From contig CM022300.1 in NCBI GenBank assembly GCA_011799875.1, positions 168,409,837 to 168,473,836 of the forward strand: a DNA stretch of 64,000 nt. The letters are read 5' to 3'. This stretch comes from Thinopyrum elongatum. Lineage: Eukaryota > Streptophyta > Magnoliopsida > Poales > Poaceae. Positions within the stretch are counted from its first letter, which is position 1. Every line of letters starts with the position of its first letter. The notes beneath the pieces were generated by a model that had not been told where the DNA came from, searched no databases, and saw only the letters and a program-made list of their open reading frames with translations. The position numbers and the translations under genes were made by a program. Shown here one piece after another: positions 45,238 through 55,341 of the stretch.

Positions 45238-46215
45238 TGTCGGGGACGAATCCGCGATCACCTATGGGACCCAGGGAAGGACCCCTTTACGTTCGGCAGG
45301 GAGAGATGGTCGCACGAAGAGCAAATCTAGCGAAGAACATGACAGCACACGAGAGAGATTTTACCCAGGTTCGGGCCGCACGGATGCGTAAAACCCTACT
45401 CCTGCTTTTTGGTGTATTATCTGGATGATTGTTCTAGCTCCAGGAGCGCTACAGTACAGAGTAGCTGCGTACAATACTGGAGTTCTCCATCTCCCAGTTC
45501 CTAACTTCCCTCCACGTTGCCTATGGGCCTCCTTTTATACGCACAAAGGGGTCACCAACAGGTGGCAAACAGTAAAGGTAGAGGTGGAAAGTTGCTACAG
45601 TAAGGCCATTATTACTAGGATGACATGTCCTACCTACCACTGACGGCAGGGGACAAGGGCATTAAAAGCCCATGCCTTAGCTGTCCAGATACATGTACCC
45701 GGACGTCTTGGACGTGGGAAAAGCCTATCCCACCTGCTCCTGCACCGCTAGCTACAGAGTACCACCGTCTACACAGTGCCCTGCCACACACGCTTGGAAG
45801 GACCCAGAGCGCCACGCTGGCAGAGGCACCGGAGCAGCACAGTAGCACAGTGGTACAGTAACGCTTGCCGCGGCAAGACCTTGCCGCACCTGACAGCTTG
45901 CCGCAACCAATAACTTGCCGCGCAAGGTAACTTGCTGGGGCAAGTACCTTGCCGCAGCCAATACCTTGCCGCAGCCAATGACTTGCCGGGGCAAGTACTC
46001 TGCTACAGCAAACCTCAGGCTGGGCCTCAACTGTCCCTCCCGGCAAGCTCCTCTTGCCGGGGCCTTGACTCTTGCTTAGTATACTTTGTTCTTGAATGGC
46101 TTAATAACCTTGAGCTTCTCTCTGGCTGTCCTCCCGTAAGCCTGGCCGCGGGATGCTGCTACTGCCCGTGCACAAGTACGGGGTACTAGGGTACCCCTAT
46201 TCTAGTACACCGACA
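45238..46215 (-). repeat. T2 3' LTR (978 bp)
   Basis: TGTCGGGGACGAATC to AGTACACCGACA. The TATA box on the minus strand is at 45532-45541 (GTATAAAAGG). An array of CTTGCCGC/GCGGCAAG units lies at 45863-46005. It is followed by the border GGGGGCTCC on the minus strand. Confidence 0.95.
45862..46005. repeat. CTTGCCG-type motif array in T2 LTR U3
   Basis: About nine copies of CTTGCCGC, CTTGCCGG or their complements are spaced 12-25 bp apart. The 5' LTR (58920-59070) has one more unit (an extra 17 bp). T1's LTR has a similar array of CTTGCCGGGC at 14035-14150. The position in U3, upstream of the TATA, suggests regulatory repeats. Confidence 0.7.
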
Positions 46216-46424
46216 GGAGCCCCCGGGCCTGGGCCACACACGGTGCCGGGCGTTGTTGGGCCAGGCCCAAACAGTGCACGGGCACGCGTGGCGGGGATAA
46301 GCCGAAACGTCTCTACGCTGTTTAATTGCACGCTCGCCCACGCGTCGCGCGTTGAATGCGGAGCGTGGGAAGCGTGCACAGTTATCTCGAATGACGAAGG
46401 GGTGGATGGTTCCGCATCTTTCCC

Positions 46425-46433
46425 CATAAAAGG
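46425..46433 (+). promoter_or_regulatory. TATA-like box of the T2 antisense gene
   Basis: CATAAAAGG in TTTCCCCATAAAAGGAGGG, followed by a C/T-rich leader (CACACACCCCTCTCACC) and the ATG at 46587. T1 has the same box in CCCCATAAAAAGGAG at the same distance from its aORF ATG. It lies about 210 bp inside the 3' LTR edge, on the strand opposite to gag-pol. Confidence 0.65.
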
Positions 46434-46586
46434 AGGGACCTGCAGAAGCACTCACACACCCCTCTCACCATTCTCGATCTCCAAATCTCCGCCTTCTTCT
46501 TCCTCCGCTCCAAAACAAAGTGGTTTCCCAATCCTCCGCCACCGCGCGCGTCCGCATTTCCCTCGGACCTCAGCTCCGCCTTCGCC

Positions 46587-49500
46587 ATGGCTCCCAAAGG
46601 AGAAAAGGGGAAGACGGGGAAGTCCTCAAGGACGGAGACCCAGGCGCAGTTGAAGAGGCAGAAGTACGCGCTCTTCGCTCCGACGCTCACGGGGGCGGAT
46701 CTGAAGGCCAAGTTCCAAGGCATGTGGGCCGTGAGGATCAAGGCGCATCCGGCCACCCGCGTTCGCCCAGCCACCGACGAGAGCGAAGTGAGGAAGTACC
46801 CCTTCTTCGCTTGCTACTTTTGGTGCGGGCTCTGCCCACCGTACTCGGATTTCTTCAGTGATGTCATGTACACCTTCAATCTCCGTCTGCTGGATCTCAC
46901 ACCGAATGCCGTATCCACCATGGCAATATTCGCGCATCTGTGCGAGAACTTCGTCGGCGTCGTACCCAACACCGCGCTGTTCAGGCATTACTTCCCTCCC
47001 CATGCTGAAAAGGGGGAGCCTCTCACTGTTGGCGTCTCGTTCGTTTCAAGATTGGGCGCCAAGGAGCATTATCTGAAGGGGGATCTCCGCCCAAGATGGG
47101 GAGAAATCCGATCTGAATGGTGTTGGATCATTGACGACGAGCCGCCACCATACTGTGAGCTTCGCAAGACCCCAGCAGCACGTGGCACGGACTGGAGCGA
47201 TCTGGATCCCCAGGACAAGAAGCTGGAGATTGCCGCTACCAGGATCATACGGCTCAGGGAGGCCGGGCTCACCATAGGGATGGTTGGCGCAGACTTCCTC
47301 CGCCGCCGCATTGCTCCTCTGCAGCAGAGAGGAAGGCCGGCCTCTGATTGGAAGAACCCAGCCGATATCATGTGGCTGCACCCTGGACTGATCAACAACT
47401 TCACAGTTCTGCAGCACGACTTCTTCATGCGAGAACTGTTCAAGCAAGAGACAGATCCAGAGAAGCGCGACAAGGCATTCACGCTGCCGAAGCACATCGT
47501 GCCCCTTTGCAACAACTCCGCATTGAGTGCAATCATCGCTATGATGCCGCTCTGCAATGCGCACAGCGTTGAAGCAACTTGGGACGTGCCGCTCGAAGAA
47601 GACGTGCGGCGATTCTTTGACTCCACGGTCGAAAAGCAGGTCCGGGTGGAGGAGTGGCTCGTCCGCAACACCACTGAGCAAGAAATAGAATTCATTGCTC
47701 GAAGAGTGGAGGAGGACAGGCTCGCCAGGGAAGCTGGCGATTTTGGTTATACTTTGGCGGAGCTCGACGAGGCACAAAAGGAGAGCCTTGCCGAGCAGGG
47801 GATGCTTGCCGGGAAGGGCGAGCTCGCCGCACCCGGCAAGGATGTTGGGCCAAGCCAGCCTGCCGACGAGTCAGGCAGCTCGGAGGATGAGGGCTCCTCT
47901 TCCGAGGAGGGCATCGAAAGCCCACCGCAGTCAGAGTCCCCAGCCCCTCTGAGGAGGAAACGCCTTCGCAGGCTTGGCAAAGTGGCTGAGCGGCAAGAAG
48001 TTCAACAACCGCCCGAGCACCGTTCGACGCGCTCGAACGCGGCAAGGGCTGGTGCTGCGGGAGCGTCTCATGCGGCCCCGGCAACTGGAGCAGGGTCAAC
48101 AAAGACCGCTGCTACTACCCCCGCCAAGCGGCCAAGGAGCCCAGCTCCCCCTCCTCCCCCTCCTCACACGGAGGCGGACTTTGATTTTTCCGCTCTCAGC
48201 GAAGAGGACGACGAGGAAGAGTAAGTTCCCTTGCCGCGACGCTCAATCTTTGTAAGATTTTGTTTCTGTCCTCACTTGTCGCGCTCCGGCCTTGCTTCCG
48301 CAGGGAGGAAACCTTGGCGGAGAGGATAAGGAAGAGAGCTAAGGTCTCGACGAGCAAGACCGTGGTGGTCGTCGAAGATGAGCCCACGGCAACCACCGGG
48401 GGAGCGTCTGAGACCATCCCGACCAGCTCGGAGCCCAGCCCCCAGCGCAGCCCCCAGCGTAAGTATTTCAACTACCTTTCGCTGGCGGTCGCTGAGGAAC
48501 AAGCATTTGCCACAGACATCTTTGGGCTTGTAGGAGAGGAGCAGCAAGTGGAGCCATCTGAAGGTGCTCCAGAAGTACCACCCCCCTCAACCACACCGCC
48601 AAGGAGAAGATCTCCGGTAAGGGCTCCCACTAGCGAGCCGAGCCACGTTGAGGAGCCGGCAAGCGCCGAAGCGCCAAGCACCAGCACTGGCGACCCCACC
48701 CCAATGACAAACGTTGACGGGGGAGGGGAGCCCACCGCTCCTGAGCTCAACACGGGTAAACCCACTTGCCGCAAAACTCTTTCTGCTTTCTTTCTTTTGT
48801 CTTCTTGAATTTCTTCCTGAAGCTCTTTTTGCTTTACTTCTCAGGTTGGCAGAGCCCTCCTCGGTGGAGCAAATGAACATTGACTCTTCTGCCGAGGAGA
48901 ACACCGCAGGGGCCGTCGACGACGAGGCCGCCAAGGCCGCCGCTGCCAAGGCCGACAAGCTGGCAGCCGACAAGCTTGCCGACGAAGAAGCTGTCAGGGC
49001 TGCCGAAGAGGCCGGCAAGGCCGCCGAGGATAATACCGCCAAGGCGCCCACCGATGAAGCCGCCAAGGCTGCTGAAGCTGAGGCCGCCCAGAAGGCTGCT
49101 GAGGAGGCCGGCGAGGGAGCCGGTGGTCGTACAGACGGCCCTGAGGCCACAGGAGCGCCAGGCGCTACTCCGACCACGGGTCCCTCAACCACTGAAGAGG
49201 CGGCAGCGCCCAACTCGCCTCCGCCAAGCAAATACATCCAAGTCGGCGAGAACGTCTATGTCAGCCTCCCCTGGACGGTGGGCTTCAGAGCGCCAACCGA
49301 GGAGGATGTTGTGGACGAGGAGATCCTTGCCGTTGCCGGGCTCCAGCTTGTGGATGCGCCAGGCGCCAGCAGCAGCAGCACGTCTGAAGAGGAGCAACTG
49401 CTCCAAAAGCTGCTGAATCTTCATCGTGCCCGACGGGAGAAGCTAGCTTCCAGGGAGGCGCTCATCGAGAAGGCCGAAGCTAACATGTTGAGGCGCGCAG

Positions 49501-50591
49501 AGATCTTGGCGGACGTCCGTGTGCGATCTCTTAATGCGTTAGAGGTCAAGCGGGCACAGCTGGCCGAAGAACGGCAGGCCCTCCTCCTGATGAAGCAAGA
49601 CATTGAACAAAAACAGGAGGAGACCGCCAAGGAGTTGTCTGCTCAGGCCGGTGATCTGAACCAGCGGAAAGTGGACCTTGATGCCCGCGAAGAGGAACTT
49701 GCCGAGCGCAAGAAGAAACTTGCCGAAACCCTCCAGCAGAAAGACGAGGAGGTGGCAAGACTTGTCGCAGAGCGGACCCAGGGGCAGGCACAAAAACACC
49801 AGAAGGAAATCGAAGCCTTGGCCCAAGAGTACGCCAGCAAGTTGGTGGAGGCCACCAACGCTGTCGCTGCTGCAGAAGTAAACAGGAAGGAAACGGAGGG
49901 GAAAGTGGCAAGACTAGAGGCCGCCCTCAAGGCAAACGGTGACAAGCTCTCAACGCTTGAAAGTGAGAGGGCAAATGTGACCCACACCTTGGCGGAGATG
50001 CAAGTTACCATAGCCAAGAAGAACAATCTGCTTGCCGCCGCCAATGACTCCAGAGCAGACCTGAAGCTGAAGCTGACCACGCTGAAGGAGACGCTCGACA
50101 CCACCAGAAAGCGCGAAGGGCTTCTAATGACAGAGCTCCAGAAGGAAAAGGGTCTGCTTCAAGACGCTATTGCGACCCATAAGAAGTTCAGGGATAACGT
50201 CGGGATCTTCACAGACAGGCTTGCCAGCGCCGCCGAGGACATCGACAAGGAGCTGACTGCCCTGAAGGTGCCGGACTTCGGGTACTCCACCGACAAGAAC
50301 ACGCAAACTAGCGTCAAGCTAGCCGAGTTCTTCGACGGAGTAGTAGAAGCACTCCAACAGCTCCAAGTCAATCACAAGGCTCAACTGGCCGACGAGTCAC
50401 GCAGGCTTTGCCGGGGAGTTCTCCGGAGGTTGTTGGTGAAGATAGCATACAGAAACCCGGGCGTCGACTTCAGCAACATCTTCAAAAGCTTGCCGAAGGG
50501 ATACGACCCCGCGCCACTAGAGGCCCTTGTCGCGCTCATCGTGGAGAGGGTGGACCATATCCAGAGAGTCGAAGGCGAGCACCGCAATTAG
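46587..50591 (+). CDS. T2 antisense accessory gene (aORF), four exons, 1249 codons
   Basis: Exons 46587-48220, 48304-48458, 48534-48755 and 48853-50591 join into one open frame (3750 bp with stop). Donors are GTAAGT, GTAAGT and GTAAAC; acceptors end CCGCAG, TTGTAG and TTGGCAG. Introns are 83, 75 and 97 bp, phases 2, 1 and 1, all shared with T1. The start MAPKGEKGK follows the TATA-like box. Residues about 40-330 form a globular domain (FWCGLCPPYSDFF, LDLTPNAVSTMAIFAHLCE, FRHYF, FLRRRIAPL, PLCNNSALSAI) resembling the plant 'putative gypsy type transposon' domain. Next come an acidic, Ser/Pro-rich linker and an Ala-rich repeat. A long coiled coil follows (49400-50190), then a conserved C-terminal domain (RRLCRGVLRRLL, NPGVDFS). 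Such additional ORFs are known in Tat elements; their function is not. The splicing is my inference. Confidence 0.8.
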
Positions 50592-51714
50592 AGAGCCCAT
50601 TCTTCTCCCTCCTTGCCGCCGCTAGACATGTTAAAGAACAATCTGTTTAAGCCGCGGCAACTTATCTTGTAATATAACTTGCAATATTTTGGAGTTAATG
50701 CATGTCATCTCCCTTGAGCAATTTCTTTCTTTGTGTGTACTTGCCCTACGCTTATAGGGAACTTGCCGGTGCGCGCACCATTGCTGGGAGTGCTGGGTGC
50801 GGGACTTCAGCAGCCTGCTGGCGGTGCCGCTGCCGGCAAGCAACCTTGTCGTGCTCAGTGCAGCCACTTAGGTTGTTGAGCGGACTCGAAACAAGGGAAG
50901 GGCGCGACCGATTACGCTTAGGTTCCGTCGCGCACAGGTTTTCCATACAAAGAGTAGTATCGTTCAAGGAAAATAACCTTGAAAATAAAAAAGAATTTGA
51001 TTGTTCAAACTTTGGCACTTAGCTTTGTCGCTGATCTCTCCGCGGCAAGGTCTTGTCACTGCTTGCCGCTGCCTTCTTCCCGGCAAGGTAAAGTTTCTTT
51101 GAACGACGCCTGGTCCATATCAGGTTTTCCATACAAAGAGTAGTATCATTCAAGGAAAATAACCTTGAAAATAAAAAAGAATTTGATTGTTCAAACTTTG
51201 GCACTTAGCTTTGTCGCTGATCTCTCCGCGGCAAGGTCTTGTCACTGCTTGCCGCTGCCTTCTTCGCGGCAAGGTAAAGTTTCTTTGAACGACGCCTGGT
51301 CCACATCATTATCCATCCCCCCCGGCAAACTTGTGCGTGAGGGAAGCTTCTGTCTCTTTGAGAAAAAGAAAGAAGAGTAAATAAAGATATAGGAGCTTGG
51401 CGGCTCGTTAATGCTTACCGGGGAGGCTGTACTGCACAGTATGTCAGATAATCATGCAAAATAAAAGTAAACAAGAAATCGTCAAAAACTGCGAAATACA
51501 AAAGCTTTATTTATGCACAGGGTCTGCGCCTGGCTTTGTACAAAGGATTACATGCAACAGCGGCAAGACTTGTACAAAAGGTGGTTGCCGGGGAAGGGCC
51601 CGGCAACCGTGCCTTATGGAAAAAACTTACGAAGATGCTCAATGTTCCAGGAATTGATCACTGGAATGCCATCCTCGGTCTCCAGGCGGACAGCGCCGGG
51701 CCTGGTGACTCGTT
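50592..51714. other. T2 spacer between convergent aORF and pol
   Basis: No gene. Contains a block conserved with T1 (50790-50960), a 186 bp tandem duplication, and a second conserved block (51515-51620, GTCTGCGCCTGGCTTTGTAC). Both transcripts must end here. Confidence 0.7.
50935..51306. repeat. 186 bp tandem duplication
   Basis: Units 50935-51120 and 51121-51306 start CAGGTTTTCCATACAAAG and differ at about three positions. T1 has a single, more diverged copy, so the duplication arose in the T2 lineage. Confidence 0.93.
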
Positions 51715-54700
51715 TCACCCGATAAGGGCTTCCCACTTCGGCGTCAACTTGTTTGAATTCTTGGCCGACTGAACGCGCCGAAGAACAAGGTCGCCTTCCT
51801 CGAGACTTCTGGCATTAACTTTGCGGCTATGGTAGCGACGCGAAGCTTGCTGGTAGCGAGCAGCTCTCACAGCAGCCTGAAGACGATCCTCCTCGAGGAG
51901 CACAGCGTCATCTTGCCGCAGTTGCTCTTGCTCAAGCTCATCATAAGCGAGCACTCGAGGTGACCCGTATATGAGTTCCGTGGGGAGAACTGCCTCTGCT
52001 CCATAAACTAGAGCAAAAGGCGTCTGGCCAGTAGCTCGATTTGGCGTCGTCCTGATCGACCAAAGAACCACTGGCAGCTCCTCGATCCAGTTCTTGCCGC
52101 ACTTGCGCAGCCTGTCGAAAGTTCTCGTCTTGAGCCCACGCAGCACTTCAGCATTTGCCCTTTCAGCTTGACCGTTGCTTCGCGGGTGAGCAACAGAAGC
52201 GAAACAGACCTTGGCGCCAAGGTCTTCGACATACTGCATGAAGGCGTGGCTCGTGAACTGGGTACCGTTGTCGGTGATGATCCTGTTAGGAACACCAAAG
52301 CGACAAACAATTCCCTTGAAGAACTTGATGGCTGATTGTGCTGTCACCTTCCTCACTGCTTCCACTTCCGGCCACTTCGTAAACTTGTCGATGGCCACAT
52401 ACAAGTACTCGAAGCCCCCGGTGGCACGGGGAAAGGGGCCGAGGATGTCAAGCCCCCAGACCGAAAATGGCCAGGAGAGAGGGATTGTCTGGAGAGCTTG
52501 AGCTGGCTGATGAATCTGCTTGGAATGAAACTGGCACACTTCACACTTGGTTACTAGTGCAGTTGCATCCTGGAGGGCGGTGGGCCAAAAGAAACCTTGC
52601 CGGAAAGCCTTTCCAGCAAGGGCTCTTGACCCTATGTGGTGACCACATATGCCTCCATGAATCTCCGCCAACAGCTCCTGTCCTTCTTCCCGGGGAATAC
52701 ACTTCAATTTCACACCGTTTGGTCTTTTTCTGCACAGCATGTCATCGACAAATTGATACATATTGGACCGTCGGGCTACTTTCTCCGCTTCTTCCTGCTC
52801 TTCAGGAAGTTCTCCTGTCTGAAGGAAACGGACGATCTGCTGCGCCCACGCTGGAGCCTGTGGCTCGACAATGAGGACTAAAGGCATTTCTTCTGCCGCG
52901 GGAACATTAGGCCCTACGGCAAGAGCTTGTCGCTCTACCAGAGCCGGCCGTTCCCCGACGAGCTTGGCGGGAACAGCCGCTTCAACGACGAGAGCCTGGG
53001 GCCCTGCTGGAGCGTGCTGTCCTTCAACAAGCTCGTCGGGAGCAGTTGCTTCAACGACGGAAGCCCAAGGCCTCGTCGGAGCATCTTGCTCCTCAGCGCT
53101 TCGATCAGGAGCGCCTGCTTTAACGACAAGGACCCGAAGTCTTGTCGTAGCAAGTTGCCCCTTTGCCTCTTGCCTAGGAGCACCCACTTCAACGACAAGA
53201 GCGTGAGGCCTTGTCGGAGCAAGTTGCCCCTCTGCATCTTTGGCGCTGGCTTTGGCAGCCTTCTTGCCGGCGGCTTCGGGGAGCTCTGCCAGGAAGTAGT
53301 TGCCAGAAGCCAACTTCCTCTTCCTGCCTTGCCCTACTGATGGCGTCACGGATGGCTGAGTTAGTTGGAGCACAAAAGTGCCTGGTTCCACAGGCAATTT
53401 GAGTGCGGCGCGCTTTGACAAACCATCGGCAATGTCATTCTCAGCACGTGGGACGTGCTCCATTTGTAGGCCGTCAAAGCGTTCCTCCAACTTCCTCACC
53501 TCATCTACATAAGCTTCCATCAATGGGCATTGGTAGTTCTTGTTCACTTGCGTGACAACAAGCTGCGAATCTCCCCTGACAATAAGCTTCTTGATCCCAA
53601 GGTCTGCCGTGATCCTGAGACCGGCAAGCAACCCCTCATATTCTGCAGTATTGTTCGTCGCCTGTTCCTTGGGAAAGTGCATTTGGACCACGTACTTGAG
53701 GTGCTCTCCGGTGGGTGCGACAAGCAGTACGCCAGCACCGGTGCCTTGCAGCGAAAAGGCACCATCAAAGTACATAAGCCACTCTTTGCTTGTCTCCTTG
53801 CCGGGGAGAGTCGTCTCTGGGATTTCTTCGTCTGGCGTTGGTGTCCATTCTGCGACAAACTCTGCCAAAACTCGGCTCTGTATGGTTGATGTACTCTCAA
53901 ACTTGAGACCAAAGCTCGACAACTCCAACGCCCACTCGACAATCCTGCCTGCCGCTTCTGGATTTTGCAAAATCCTTTTCAGCGGGAAGCGAGTGACGAC
54001 GGTAACTTCATGTGCTTGAAAGTAATGGCGCAGCTTTCTCGAGGCCATGAGAAGGCCGAAAAGCAGCTTCTGCACACCAGAATACCTTGACCTAGCTCCC
54101 TGCAGAAGAGAGCTCACAAAGTAGACCGGGCGCTGCACCATTTTCTTCTTTTGTATCACTTCGCCTGACTGCGCAGACGAATCCTTGTCGGCAGCAAAAC
54201 TTGTCGGGGGAGCCCCCAGCTTGTCGCTGGACGTGCTTGCCGCAGTTACTGCCTCCTCATCCACCTCTCTCTCCGCTACTAGCGCAGCACTAACCACTTG
54301 ATTGGTTGCCGCTAGATACAGCAACAACTTCTCTTGTGGTTTAGGTGCGACAAGTATTGGAGGAGAGGAGAGGTATCTCTTCAAGTCTTGCAGCGCTGCC
54401 TCCGCCTCCGGAGTCCATTTCAATGGACCTGCCTTTTTTAAGATTTTGAAAAATGGCAGGGCGCGCTCAGCTGACTTGGAGATAAACCTACTGAGAGCAG
54501 CAACACAGCCGGGAAGTCATCGTACATCCTTGACGCGCTTCGGTGCTTCAATTTGCTCAATGGCTTTGATCTTGTCAGGATTGGCTTCAATTCCACGTTG
54601 AGACACAAAGAACCCGAGAATCTTGCCGGAGGGAACTCCAAACACGCACTTCTCGGGGTTGATCTTCAGGTTGATCTTGCGCAGATTTACAAAAGTTTCT

Positions 54701-55341
54701 TCTAGATCTTGAACCAAAGTAGCCCTGTCCTTGCTTTTGACCACTATATCATCCATATAGGCTTCCACATTTCTGTGCAGCTGAGGCTCAAAAGCAATCT
54801 GGACGGCTCTTGCAAATGTTGAACCAGCATTTTTCAAACCAAATGGCATACGTACGAAACAGTATGTGCCATAGGGTGTGATAAATGCGGTCTTTTCCTC
54901 ATCTTCCTCAGCCATGAAGATTTGATGATACCCTGAATATGCGTCAAGAAATGAAAGCAAATCACATCCTACCGTGGAGTCAACAATCTGGTCTATGCGG
55001 GGCAAAGGAAATGGGTCTTTGGGACAAGCTTTAGTGACATCAGTGAAATCAATACAAAGCCTCCATTTTCCATTCGCTTTGCGCACGACAACAGGATTGG
55101 CCAACCACGTAGGATGGAGCACTCCTCTGACGAGGCCTGCTGCTTCCAACTTCTTGATTTCTTCCGCAATAAACTCTTGCCGCTCCATAGCTTGCTTTCT
55201 GGCTTTCCGCTTGACGGGCCTCGCGTGGGGCCAAACGGCAAGGTGGTGCTCAATTACTTTCCTGGGAACACCGGGGATGTCGGACGGTTGCCATGCAAAC
55301 ACGTCGACATTCGCCCGCAGGAAAGCAACGAGCGCGCTTTC
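51715..55341 (-). pseudogene. pol: T2 pol: RT, RNase H, archaeal-type RNase H, integrase
   Basis: RT begins after a TAG at 55342-55344 with FAWQPSDIPG and carries CIDFTDVTKACPKD, MPFGLKNAGSTF and YMDD (near 54750). A TGA at 54517-54519 (after RVKDVR) breaks the frame. It resumes in the same frame with RNase H, an archaeal-type RNase H (YFDGAFS near 53770, NNTAEYEGLL, GDSQLVV), a repeat-expanded linker, and integrase (HHIG...CEVC, GLDILGPF, TDNGTQF, NGQAERANAEV). A 1 bp deletion near 51730 changes the last residues (WEALIG instead of WEGPYRV as in T1). Apart from these lesions all catalytic motifs are present. Confidence 0.92.
52896..53240 (-). repeat. 69 bp (23 aa) tandem repeat in T2 pol linker
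   Basis: About five in-frame units between the archaeal-type RNase H and integrase follow the pattern EGQLAPTRPHALVVEVGAP and then a four-residue spacer (for example KGQLATTRLRVLVV, EEQDAPTRPWASVV, EGQHAPAGPQALVV). T1 has a single unit at the same place (GEQQAPVGPRALAVE near 8330). Confidence 0.85.

Noticed and set aside
45862..46005. CRISPR-like array of short repeats
   Set aside because: Units are only about 8 bp, irregularly spaced, in both orientations, and inside a plant LTR.
46587..50591. Captured host gene as the origin of the aORF
   Set aside because: The same gene with the same introns is at the same place in two diverged elements, so it is a component of the lineage and not a recent capture in this copy. 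An ancient host origin cannot be excluded.
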